Assembly: GCA_017311315.1 (NCBI GenBank)
Contig: CM029663.1
Location: forward strand, 34,638,622 to 34,702,621
Length of the DNA stretch: 64,000 bases
Reading direction: 5' to 3'
Origin: Dendrocalamus latiflorus
Taxonomy: Eukaryota; Streptophyta; Magnoliopsida; Poales; Poaceae
The notes beneath the pieces were generated by a model that searched no databases, had not been told where the DNA came from, and worked only from the letters and a program-made list of their open reading frames with translations. Position 1 is the first letter of the stretch, and each line of letters begins with the position of its first letter. Both the position numbers and the translations under genes were made by a program. Below, one piece after another: positions 11,395 to 22,690 of the stretch.

Positions 11395-11595
11395 AAGAAG
11401 GAACTATCACAGGTGGTTTAGTGGCACAAACCGTCTGTGATATACATATCATAGACTATTCTATAATCTAACCATCTGTGACATACCACAACATGGATAG
11501 TTCCATAATGGAATTGTTAGTTCTATTATGGAACCATCTGTGATATAAATATCATAGATGGTTTTTTAATAGAATCATCTGTCGTAGTTATTCTA
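11395..11595. repeat. CACTA subterminal repeats, internal block
   Basis: Copies of AACCATCTGTGATAT-like and ACCGTCTGTGATATA-like motifs in both orientations over 200 bp, similar to the block near 7290-7515. Their place between the two genes is unusual and marks either the end of a first element or the start of a second. Confidence 0.6.
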
Positions 11596-12674
11596 TAAGT
11601 AGGGCGCTTGCTAAGGTTTGCACCCTTACTCATTGGCGTATCCCCTCCGTCTCCTCGTCCCCCCACCGCTGTCGTAGAATCTGACGTCTCTATCCTCTCC
11701 TTCCTCACTTGATGTGGTGGTCCTGTTGCCTCTCCTCCCGATGGCGCTTTTCCTCCTGATGGCGCCTCTCCTCCCAGCGTTGCCTCTCCTCCTAACGCCG
11801 CCTCTCCTCCCTATTGCCTCTCCTCTCGAATGTATGGATCCCAAATCCCACTTCTTTACCTCATGTGTGATAAATCTGTCCATATCTGTTAATGTGTGTT
11901 GGAACCAAAGTTCAATGTGTTCATGAGTTCTCTCCTTCCCATCACCTCTCCTCCTGAAGGTATGGATCCCCACTTTTTTCCTCATGTGTGTTAAATATGT
12001 CCATATATGTTAGTATCTTTTTGATGTGGAACCCAAAAAATTATGGGAAAATGGATGTGGGAGATAAGGTGAGCCTACTTGTGTCGGACTAGAAGTGGTA
12101 AGGTTGTTGGGGGTGGTCTTGGTGTGGTCTCACATGGATGAAGACGTGGATGGTGGTCCCTTGTCATCGTTGAAGATGTCACCTTCATGTGGTCCTCATG
12201 GTCGGCCTTCTGGGCCCTGATTTCCACTACGTTCTTGTCTCTCCTCCTCTGACTCCTCTCTCCTTACTTCTATGGGTGGGCTACTAGCTCAAGAAAAAAG
12301 AGCATGAAACATTGTGAGTCAGTTTGTAGTTATTGAGAAATACATATCACATCACTCAAAATCCTAGTTGGGGAGAAACAAATTGTGAGGGTGTATAGGA
12401 TGGAGTTGTTGTGAAAATAATAAAACATAGCTAGGGAATGATTTTAGAGATAAATTATTGGAGTTATTGTTTCTAAATGAGTTGGAGTTCTTAGAGACAA
12501 TTTTAAGGGTGGGTTGTGTTATTGCTACAAGATCTATTTGAAATACCATGTTAGTGTTCCAAAGATGCCTTGTAGCGATAATATATGCCAAAGAGACATT
12601 CAAAGGGCATGAAGCAAATCACACACTCTAGTGTCCTCTGTGATTTACTTTGCTATTGCTACAAGATCTATTTG

Positions 12675-12957
12675 AAATGGCAAATCACACATTTTAGTGT
12701 ATCAGGTTTTACAAAGTAAGTTATCGCTGTTGTTTCTTCCTTATCATGATGTGTGTTAGGTTTGTTTGCTATCTTAGGTATAAAATAACCTTTGGGCTGC
12801 CGCACACCATTTATTTGTAAATGAAGGGTGCAACAGCCTAAAGGTTTTTTTATGCTTAAGACAACAACCAAGCCCAACATGCAGAATGATGATGAGGAAG
12901 AGACTCTAGCCATAACTTACTTTGTAGAAATTGAGACACTAGGTTGTGTGATTTGGG
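12675..12957. repeat. Imperfect inverted repeat, arms about 135-140 bp
   Basis: The arm at about 12675-12813 and the arm at about 12825-12957 are reverse complements at roughly 75-80 percent (visual estimate), separated by a short AT-rich loop. Translated outward from the loop, the arms give similar peptides: QPKGYFIPKIANKPN on the minus strand and QPKGFFMLKTTTKPN on the plus strand, with ITYFV in both. An RNA crossing it would fold into a long hairpin. It lies between the two CACTA genes. Confidence 0.75.
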
Positions 12958-13085
12958 ATGTTAGTATTGCAATGAGACCTTGTTGCAATAATATACATTG
13001 TCGAATGTTCTTATTTTTGTAAGATCAACCATGTGCTAATATTTACGCTCACAGTTCACTGTAATTAGTTTTTTTCTTGTAAGAG

Positions 13086-16062
13086 AGATAACGTCATCAT
13101 CATCACCATCAACATCACCGAATGAATTTAACGCTTCAAATATTGGGGAAACTAAGTGTGGAAGGGGAGTATCGAAAAGGCCAAAGGGCCAAATGATCAT
13201 CACGGAGGTCTATCTGAATGAGGTCCCTCTACAACCGAAGAAAGCAGCAGTAGCATTCAAGACTACATGCAGGATACTTGGAAGGCAATGAGTCCCCATT
13301 ACTACAGCAAACAAGAAAGATTTGACAGATGGAGAGAAAAAAGCAGTTGTGGGTGGAAATTTCAAACTTATTCGAGATCCTAGAAGAAGTCCAAGGACTC
13401 ATGCGATGGCAGGCGCTCCTCGCGATGGGAAAAGCGTGGAAAACCTTCAAGAGTATGCTTGTCACGTAGTATGTGATCAAGGATCGCACACCCTTTATGA
13501 GATATTCTTTCTTGTCGCTGGAAACATGGAAGGCCTCGATTGAATTTCAACAGTAAAGTGCGACGCATAAGGCTCTCCATGTACAAAACACTCCTCAGCA
13601 CCATTGGGTACGCAGGTAAAATCCCGCAATGTAGGATGTAAGACGAGGCGCAATCCGATCGGAGGCCTCCCCGCCATTTACCAAGATCGTAAACGAGCAC
13701 ACTCGAAACTGGTTAAAAGTGAGGTCATCAACCACGTCTTCAGGCGTTTCCTCTTTCAAAAACTCTGTAAACGAGGAATTGTCTCAATGCCTAGTAAGAT
13801 ATATTAAACTACCTAGTTGTTAATAAATCTATAACTTCATGGGGTCTAAAATAACATGATTGCCTCTTGCAGCAAACATTGACTACCAAATCTTCCCAAG
13901 GCTCCTTCGAAGCAGTCAGTGAGAAGGATATACTATCTACAGCCCTGGGAAATAAGGAGCACCAAGGTCACATGCGAGGCCTACGGGTTTACGTACCTTG
14001 GAGGCACGGATTCCTAAACGACTCCGAGGTGTATAGGAGTAGAAAGAGATCCAAGGCTGAGCGCGATGAACAAATGAAATAGGAGATTCTTGCACAACTT
14101 GAAGAAGAGCTATCTATCTCAATTCGTGAGAAGATAATTGCCTCACTTCGAGAAGAGATAGATTCATTGAGAGAAGAACAGAGATAAGTTCACAACAACT
14201 TTCAAGCCACCCCCGTTATTATGGTACCCAGTCCCCCTCAACGTTGGAGTATTGGAGTAACTGTGTGTCCGCACCACTTTTTGAACATAGCAACACCCAC
14301 TTACATGTTGACAACATCCAGACAATGTACGTCTTTAGAATGTTATATAGATAGACCTGGTGGACGCCTTAGCTCATCGTGTATTGTTATGTAGAAGCCC
14401 ACGCCGTGCGTTTTTAGAGTCAGGTTTGTTGGCTTCATTCCTGTTAACATTGTGCAGGGGATGGCGTTTCCATGCCTGCATGATGCAGGTGCACGGTGCC
14501 CAGCTAGGGACCGGTTTCACGAAGATCCAGGTGAACATGATTAATGAAGTTTTTAGGGTCGTCCCACTTGAGTAGCCCCCTAAATGAAGAGATCATGATA
14601 TTAGGGGATGCCGTCCACACATTCGTCTAGTGGCCCAAGAGGGACATCACTTGGACCCTTCCATGCCGCAATCTCCACATGACCATGCCTGGTAAACAGA
14701 ACCATCTATGACTTCACCTCAAGTTCCACTTTAGAAGGCCATTGCATGGGCTCCCGTGGAGATGACACCGAAGAAGTATCGCAAGCGAGATACTAAGACC
14801 CAACTAAAGAAGATTAAGGCGCCTCCTAGGCCCCGAAAGTACAAGCTCGGACTGTCATTGGTCCCTAGTCATAATTACCCAACCTTGGACTAGTTTGCAG
14901 GACTTTGCATGCCTTGTACATGTAGAGGTCTAACAAGAAGCCAAACCAGCAAAGTGGATTCACCGTGATATATACAGAGGAGCATTTTGTCCACGACCCA
15001 GGCTACTTCGAAGACTTATTCTTACTATTCAACCACGATGAACTCGATGCCTCACTTCTACAATGCTGGACATTGTAAGTGTACTATAAAATCAAGTTCT
15101 ACATTCACGTAATATTGATAAATGTCATAAATTATTGCTTCTGTATAGATCTATGATCCAACAAGTCTGGTGATGACGAGAACTGGTTGGTTTCCTCGAC
15201 CCACACGTGGTCTCTGAGTAATCCGTTAAGAAAAACACATCCTTTGTCAATGATTACATAACGACATGATTGTTTGCTCAGAGTGACAAGGACATCCTGG
15301 TACCCTTCAACCAGGAGTAAGTACTTCACTAGTTGTCATACAAGTTTTATTTGTACTTTATACGTAACATGAAATTAGGATTAATCACTATGTGTCATAC
15401 ATGACTAGGTCTCACTAGATTCTGATTGTGATTGTACCAAAGTGAAGCAAGATAATATACCTTGATTCTCTACTTAGAAACAACCATGACTTCATATGTG
15501 TGCAACAAACAATTGATAGTTAAACTCATTTCCTCCACACATAACTTTATTGTAGTCTTTCCTTCGTTTGCAATAGCCGAGGCTAACTTTTTGGAATCAC
15601 GTAGCTTGTTAGTGTTTACGTTGCCCAGGGACGGAGACACAAGGAATCCAGGGCCACATTGTGACACAGGATGCAATTTTCGGTACACGCTGTAACAAAA
15701 TAATCCTATATCACACTTCATAATAATGCATCTAGAACTGATAATACCTATATATGTAATTCTATTTTTGAAGTGCCACCAGTAACTACAAGGTAATGCA
15801 TATGGATTATACGTTTGCAGACATATGCAGGAAATCATGGGCACTAAGATGAAAGATCTAGAGGTTTGTCAACCTGCCAATATTTATTTTGTGATTATCA
15901 ATTTATGTATGTATGTGTGTGTATGCTAATGTCTTTAAAACTCCTAGCGACAAGGCGTGGAATTCGACTCAAGTGCATTCGTTTTTGACAAACTCACCGA
16001 AGTTCTTGATGGCGGAGGTCATTCACTTGAATGGAGAGTTCAACCCCAACGATGATGATTAG
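13086..16062 (+). pseudogene. CACTA second gene: Ptta/En/Spm and Ulp1-like protease domains, degenerate
   Basis: The first part (about 13140-13560) reads RGVSKRPKGQMIITEVYLNE and then, with frame changes, EEVQGLMRWQALLAMGKAW and TPFMRYSFLSLETWKASIEF, resembling the plant Ptta/En/Spm transposase family. The last part (about 14940-16062) reads DPGYFEDLFLLFNHDELDAS and later IYLDSLLRNN and FLMAEVIHLNGEFNPNDDD with a stop at 16062. This resembles the Ulp1 (C48) SUMO-protease-like domain often attached to CACTA second genes. GT-AG-like breaks and stops separate the pieces. I could not see a complete catalytic triad. The domain names come from memory of the families, and the gene is certainly non-functional. 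Confidence 0.6.
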
Positions 16063-16284
16063 ATGTTTAAACATTTGATTCAATTGTAATTCACTCAGTT
16101 GTGCTTAATCAAACAATTAATTCAATTGTACTTCATTCAGTTGTTTAATTCATTTGTAAGATCTTTGTAATGATTGTCGTGTGCTATATATGTGATCTGT
16201 TTGCTTGTTCTCAGGTGGCATGGCTAGCATTTCCTGAGGCTAGCCAAAAAAACAGAAAACAATTTAGCTATTAAATAGATATCA

Positions 16285-17111
16285 CTGATGCCATGGTGTT
16301 ACTTGGCTATGAACCGGGAGCCAAGGCATATCGCGCTTAAGACCCGGTGTCCCGGCTTGTTTGTGTCACCCGCGACGCCGTGTTCGATGAAGCGGCGAAG
16401 TGGGATTGGGCGGCTTCAGGAGAGTCGTTGCGGCCTCTTTGGGCGATTCGTTCACCGTCCACTACGAGGTGGTTTCCTCCTCTGTGCCATCCAGCATGGC
16501 GCCAGGGAGCCAGGCAGTAACACCGGAACATTTGGAGACGGCGGCTCCCAACGACCCTGCTTCGCCACGCACTCCGGAACCCACCATCAAGTTCGTATCG
16601 CCCCCAACTGCTGAACCCGACATCGACGACGATCACGGGGCACCGCGGCGCTACAGAAGTATAGCCGGTGGAGCTCAACGCTCGGGCGCATCAGGTTTCA
16701 TGAACTTCGCAAGAAGGCGGGTATCGTCGAGGTCGTCACACGGCAGCAGGATTAGGGGGAGAATTGTTAGCATGATCATTTAATCCTGTGCATACATTTA
16801 ATTAGTGGTTTACTATTGCGGTTTCTGCATGTGGCATTTAGTTACTTGTTTACTATTTCAGCTTTCAGTTTGTGCATGCGACGTGGGGATTGAAACGTTC
16901 TAAGTCATGTCGCATTGAAGTACTCTTTTTCAGTTTCTTCCGTTTCTTGTATTGCTTCAATGCTTTTGCTATAAAAGGAGATAAGATAAACAGAAAATGC
17001 TGTGCAGTTTGAGCATCACCATACACTTGTGTTGATTCCATTCCGTGAGTTTGTGTTTTTTTGTGTGTGATTGCGTGATTTGCGAGTGAGTTCACTGGGG
17101 CACTGCTGACA
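16285..17111 (+). mobile_element. Ty1/copia remnant: pol fragments plus 3' LTR
   Basis: From about 16300 the frames read the region after the integrase of copia pol (EPGAKAYRA, then RDAVFDEAAKWDW), followed by degenerate linker sequence and a jump to the pol C-terminus. A purine tract AGGATTAGGGGGAGAA precedes an LTR that begins TGTTAGCATG at 16765 and ends CTGCTGACA at 17111 (347 bp), with a TATA-like CTATAAAAGG near 16969. Reverse transcriptase, RNase H and the 5' half are missing, and no target duplication is visible because the left side is truncated. Confidence 0.75.
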
Positions 17112-17429
17112 GATCTCTTCTTATTTGGTAAGCCCCTCGTCTGATGCCATCTGGTGTAATTCGTGTTTCCTTTTATTTACTTTCAGTGATATTCCTCAAA
17201 AAATTTCACATTATGAACGAAAAACAGCTAGCCTTTTTGTGTATGATAGTTTATGTGAGATGCCTAGTTGGCTATTATTCAGGCTGCATAGTTGTATAAT
17301 CCTATTCATTTTGTTTCATATATCTTGTGTAAACACTTTTATATTAAAGTTCTGGAATTTTTTAAATAATCTATTTTTTATTCTAAATTACAGTAATATA
17401 CCCATGTTTTTTATTTTACAGTAATGGTT

Positions 17430-17610
17430 ATCTGTCACTTCACGGTTGGACGACATAGGCAAGTCGCCCAATCGTTAGGCGACAAGTGGCCAAGTCGCCC
17501 ATGGTTGAGCGACTTGCCCATGTCGCCCAACAATGGGGTGACTAGTGCCTCTAGTCGCCCAACCGTTGGGTGATAGTACTAGTCAACCAACGGTGGAGCG
17601 ACTACTTACT
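17430..17610. repeat. MULE subterminal palindrome array, left
   Basis: Repeated hyphenated palindromes with arms GTCGCCCAAC and GTTGGGCGAC (often one or two mismatches) about every 25-35 bp. They form part of the left inverted repeat and are mirrored at 24985-25205. Confidence 0.75.
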
Positions 17611-19654
17611 GTCATCTCGTCCTTTTCCATTTAACCCGACCCTCTCACAGGCTCTCTCATTATTTCTCCTGTAGGAAAACAAGAGGAGCTTGAGAGAGGA
17701 GAAAAAAAGGAGGGAGAGAAGGAGAGGGAAAGTGAAGAAAGGGAGAAGGTCATAAGAGGAAGATAAGCAAAGAAGCTCAGGAGAGGGGGGAAAGTAGAGG
17801 AGCTCGGGATAGGGAGTGAAGGAGAGGAGCTCAGGAGAGAAAATAAAGGAGAGGAGAGGAGCTTGGGAGAAGGAGAGAAGAAGAGGAAAGGAGCTCGTGA
17901 GCTTAGAGAGGAAGACAAAGGAAACTCATTAATAAGAAGAAAAAGATTTTTGCGTGAAGGTAATAGTTTTATCCATTCTTGCTCTCATTCAAATGTAGGC
18001 AACGTGTAGCTACGTATTTGTTTAGCACATATTTAGTGAATGCATGTTGACAAATAGTAATATTTGCAGTGATAAATCAGTCATGTCAAAACCCACAACA
18101 TTGAATGTGTATTACGGTGTTGGTACTATTCGTGAAGGTCCATACGGTGTTGACCTGAGCAGTTTCCCGCAAGTTAGTATGGTACACCCGGACGTGGAGA
18201 ATGCTCTAATCGGAAATGTCCTGTACTGGCTCACACATAGCTTCTCCTTGGACCCTAAGGTGTGCAATGCCGCCATACATAGGCTTGGAGTCAGTCTACC
18301 ATAGACATTTGGTGGGAGTTGAGGAGACTGCTGCACACGGTTGTATGGAAGAGCTTTTTAGAAGGCTACCGACGATGTGGTTATGAGTGCGTGCTACTCA
18401 TGCAATCATGTTCGAAGGGAGTCATAGGAGGTCTGGTTGGTGGGAGTAGCTTGGGTGCGCAGCGCGTGGTTCATCAAGAGGACGTGTGTAGGACCGGACA
18501 AGCAATAGAGGGGGTGAATGGTGTCTTCAAAATCTCCCCAAGTATCCACTTAATCCTTTTCTCCAATAGCTACTGAGATATGAAGACTAGGGTTGAAAGC
18601 TCACTAGAAAACCAAGAAGACGATCGAACAGAGCAAGAAAACCAAGCTGGTCGAAACCTGTTCAACGTGGTCGAAACTTACAATGTGGTCGTAGGTCTCA
18701 ACAACATGACCAAAGATCGATAGAACTCAAGACAAGAACATGATCTAAAGAGACTGCTCTGATCTCTAATTGAAAACTAATCAAGAAAATAGAGATCTTT
18801 CTGGGATTTCATAAAAAATGCTTGAAATTGAGACTTAGAAGAAAAGAAGATGATTAGACCATGCACATAGGAATAGAATAGCCATGATGGCTTTGAGTGT
18901 GATTTCCAAACACCAGGCAAGTCAGATCATAGACAGGAAGGATCTCTCAAACCAGAAAGAAAAGAAATAGACAAAGAACAGAGGAAAACCAAAATAGCAG
19001 AAGAACAAGACCAAGCCAACTCAATTTCATACAGATAGCAATACTCGAAAGATTGATCAAGAAAAGATATATTGCTCTAAATATTGAGTCTATAGCCACT
19101 CCATCTAGAAGGACTAGGAACACAACTGCTCCACACCCAACTCTATGAACGCACACAAGGAAACAAGAACACCCCCTCAACCTCGACATCAGGAAGCGTA
19201 GCTCTTCTACTCCTTTTATAGCCTCTTGCTGCCGGGGATAACCCGTTAACCCCTACCTACCATTGGGTTTTCTCACACACCCGTTAACACAATAGTACAT
19301 AGATGCTTTAACAGAACCCCTTTAGCAGAACAGTTTCCTCTGCAGGTTTTGAGCAATTCACCAGAATGCCCCTCTGCCACCTTCCTGGAAGCTTCCGTTT
19401 TCTTGCCTTCAACGCTTGCAACCACCTTGCTACCTCAGTCATCTTTGGCTTCTCCTAATCATTCGGGACCTTAACACCTCCTTGTGTCTAGTCCCGATCC
19501 TTCTATGCCTCACCATGACCTAGTTCCAAAGTCCTGCAAAACACCACTGACAAGCAAAGCATCTCATAGCACCGCACAAAACACGGGAATCATCAATATG
19601 CATAAAAGAATGCACTTAGAGAACTACCCAGCTGGTCTTAAGCCACATACGACT

Positions 19655-20347
19655 ACTCGAATGCACTAAACATGAGGTACTCGTAGCCCTAGAAGACTTT
19701 CCAGCTATTTACGACCACTTAAAAAATTGCTACATCCATCACACAGACTGCTACGACCACGAAGACAGATGTTACAACCACGTAGCAATCGCTATGACCA
19801 TTGCTCACAGCGGCTACGACTTTAATGCACCTGGTCGCTATGACTTACGATTACACATACAGAGCACTACGACCATAGACCACGGCTAGTGGGGCTACAA
19901 CCATCGACCATAGCCAGACAGAGCTACGACTATCGACCATGGTCAGACAGAGCTATGACTATCGATCACAAATTCGTCAAATCGACTACCGACCACATAG
20001 TCGTAAAACTGGCTGCGGTTCACAAAGTCCTAAAACTGGTTGCTGACTGCAAAGTCATAAAGCCTACTGCCAACCACATGGTCGTAAAGACTGCTACCGA
20101 TCACAGAGACACACAACGTGGTTGTAAAGAGCAAGTCGTAAAAGCACTTATGACCACCAAGTCGTAACGGCACCTATGACCACCTAGTCATAATGGCGCC
20201 TACGACCACCAAGTCGTAACAACACCTACGGCCACCAAGTTGTAACGGCACCTACGACCATTCGTCGTAATGGCACCTACGACCACCTAGTTGTAATGGC
20301 GCCTACGACCACCAAGTCATAATAGCGCTTACGACCACCAAGTCATA
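19655..20347. repeat. 26-bp palindromic array inside the solo LTR, left part
   Basis: Many units containing TACGACCACCAAGTCGTA (arms TACGAC and GTCGTA, 6-bp spacer), spaced about 26 bp with linker AACGGCACC or variants, becoming more diverged towards 19655. The array continues after the nested LTR at 22553-22690. Confidence 0.85.
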
Positions 20348-22547
20348 TGAGAGACCATGTGGATGTGACCACATGCTTGTGATAAGTAATTGACGAGTAT
20401 TTTGGAAAGATTGAGTTTGGTTTGTGCGTTTCGTGCCATAATGGCATTTGGCTCAGTCGGGTTTGGTTAGTCGGATTTAAGGCGTATTCTTCTTCACGTT
20501 TGAGCTTTTGGGCCATTTCATGTTTAAGTACGATTTGTTGATGCTAATGAGGTTTACTTGTTTCGAGCGGTGCTATGTAATGTATTTCTTGTCTGTGATG
20601 GCTGCAGGACGTTGAGGCGGAGTCGTGGCGAGGTACGGGGTGACCAAACTAGGCACAGGTGGGGTTGAGGTCAGAACGGTCGGATGTGTCGAAGACGGCG
20701 GAGACTCGATGTGGTTGCGAGGCTTGGATGACAAGGAACGTGGAAGCTTCCCGGAAGATGCAGGAGGGGCGTTTCGGTAAAAGCGCAAAGCTGCACAAGT
20801 GGAAGTGGTTCCGTTCGGGTTTTATCGGGCATAACGGGTTGGAGACCCGTTAGCCAAAGCCTATATAAGGAGGAGGTGTCTCCTTGTGGATGTATGGATT
20901 TTTGGAGTTGTTAGGGTTTGCTTTAGTCAAAATGGCCTTTGGAGGGTTGTTTTGCTTTAGGCTTTAGTGGTTGAGAGAGACAGAGAGCTGTTGGTTCATG
21001 TCTCCTTCGTTGTCTCCTCTGTGTGTGTGCATGTGAGTTCTTGGTGTTCTTGACATTGGGAGAGAGAGAGGGAAGGAGTTGATTCCTCATGTAAACATTC
21101 CTCTGTTTGTAATCGTGTATGGGGACTCCTCTGTGATCCTCTTACTTCTAGGAATGAATCAATTTCTTTTGAGACGCTCCTACCTCCTGTGTTCTTCGTT
21201 CGTTCTTCTCTGTGCAAGATTTTTCAGTTTTTGTTTTTGTGTTCTTTCTTTCTTTCTAAGGAGTAGCAAAATGGGTTGCTGTGATCTAGGAGATGCTCCA
21301 AAGTCATTTGGCTAATCAATCCTAAGAGCAAACCACGTTTAATTTTAGATTTTGCTTCTTGGGCTCCTCTTTTCTTCTTTTTCATTTCTAGGGTTTCTTG
21401 GTCCCCTTTGATTCCCTTCATAAGATGGCATGAAATTTGGTATCTTGAGTCCTGAGGCTATTAATTAGCTATTCTCAAAGTTTCGTGGGCAAAGGTCCAA
21501 GGATTGGAGAGGAATTTGGATTTTTTGTACTGCCTCTGTTGGTTTTCAAGTTTTTATCCCAAATCTTGATTTCTTGCTTTTTAGTTGAAATTTCTTGATT
21601 TCCTATCTCAAAGTGACTCCAAACTTGTCCTTCCCAGCTGTGAGATCATGCCCAGGTGTATTTCAAAGCCTCTTAAGCAAAGGATTGGAGAATGGCATGT
21701 AATTTGAAAAACAATCTCTCTTTTCGGTTCAGTTTCATATTTCTGTCCAGACCTTGATTCTTTGCCTCTTTGGTCTGAATTTTCTTGCTCTTGAGAGCTA
21801 GCTGTTATTTAGAATGAAGTACCAATCAATTATCATGAGAAGAGCAGCAAGATTTTCTCAATTTCCTTGTCTTTCTGCTGGCTGTGCTATTTTTACTGTT
21901 TGATGTTTTCAGCAGCAAATTCAGCAAACTGCATGCTACCAGTTTGGCAAGCTGTAGTCAATTTTCAGTTCTGAAATTTCAGTTTTCTGCTGTTTTCATT
22001 TACTGTTTTTAGGTTCAGTTTCTTGCTGCTGTAGATGCTGCATTTTCAGCTCCTGTTTTCAGCCTAAAGCCTTCAGTTTTCAGCTGCAGTTTTCAGCCAA
22101 ACACTGCAGATTTCAGGCAGTTTTTTCAGCTGTAGTTTTCAGCCAAACACTCAAAATTTCAGTCAGTTTTCAGCTGCAGATTTCAGCCAAAACACTACAG
22201 ATTTTAGTCTTTACACAGATTGCAGAAAATGAAGCAAAAGCTATTTTTCAGATTGCAGCAAATGTGAGATTGTAGCCTTTGCTTTTCTCAGTTTTGCTGT
22301 CCTCCTTTATTTGTTCTCTCTGCAGATTTCTCTCACCAAGTTAATCAATATATTTCTTGTTAGTAATCAATCCTTGATTTCAGTTGGGACTTTGTTGATC
22401 AATTGTTTGGTTTTAAGTGAGCAAGATTCTTTCTTCATAGCTTCAATAGCTATTGAAGAAGTGATTTGTTTGAGTGAATACTTTGGGGGACGATTTTTTT
22501 AAAAGGGCTCCATTCACCCCCCCTCTGTCGCTGTTTCCGATCCAACA
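20348..22547 (+). mobile_element. Nested solo LTR, 2200 bp
   Basis: Begins TGAGAGACCATGTGGATG and ends GATCCAACA, flanked by TCATA on both sides (20343-20347 and 22548-22552). The start and the CCATTCACCCCCCCTCT end resemble the enclosing LTR in opposite orientation, so it is a related element. A TATA-like CCTATATAAGG at about 20861 may be the LTR promoter. The region 21850-22250 is rich in repeats of TTTTCAGCTGCAG and TTTTCAGCCAAACAC. No internal coding region remains. It inserted into the palindrome array of the outer LTR. Confidence 0.88.
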
Positions 22548-22552
22548 TCATA

Positions 22553-22690
22553 ACAGCACCTACGACCACCAAGTCGTAATAGTGCCTATGACCATTTGTC
22601 ATAGTGGCACCTACGACCATCTAATCGTAATGGCGTCTACGACCACCAAGTCGTAACAGTGCCTACGACCACCAAGTTGTAGCACGAGTT
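22553..22690. repeat. 26-bp palindromic array, right part
   Basis: Continuation of the array at 19655-20347, with units such as TACGACCACCAAGTCGTA; the nested LTR separated the two parts. Confidence 0.85.

Larger units (their letters stand above)
7262..16260 (+). mobile_element. CACTA (En/Spm) element or two adjacent CACTA elements, degenerate
   Basis: The left end reads CATTACTACAAAACAAACT, one mismatch from the common CACTACTACAAAAC terminus. It is followed by subterminal repeats around CACAGACGGTT and AACCGTCTGTG. Inside are a TNP2-type transposase (7995-11193) and a second gene with Ptta/En/Spm and Ulp1-like domains (13086-16062). A second block of subterminal repeats at 11395-11595, and a repeated motif around ATTTCCTGAGGCTA at both 11350 and 16228, suggest two elements or an internal rearrangement. 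No right-hand terminus was found, so the right boundary is only where CACTA-like sequence stops. Confidence 0.75.

Noticed and set aside
16287..17155. CTGATGCCAT on both sides of the copia remnant (16286 and 17141) as a target duplication
   Set aside because: It is too long for a copia duplication and does not abut the LTR end at 17111; probably chance.
17625..17930. Purine-rich stretch with a serine/proline-rich minus-strand frame of 95 codons
   Set aside because: Low-complexity GA-rich leader of the MULE transposase gene; no protein family.
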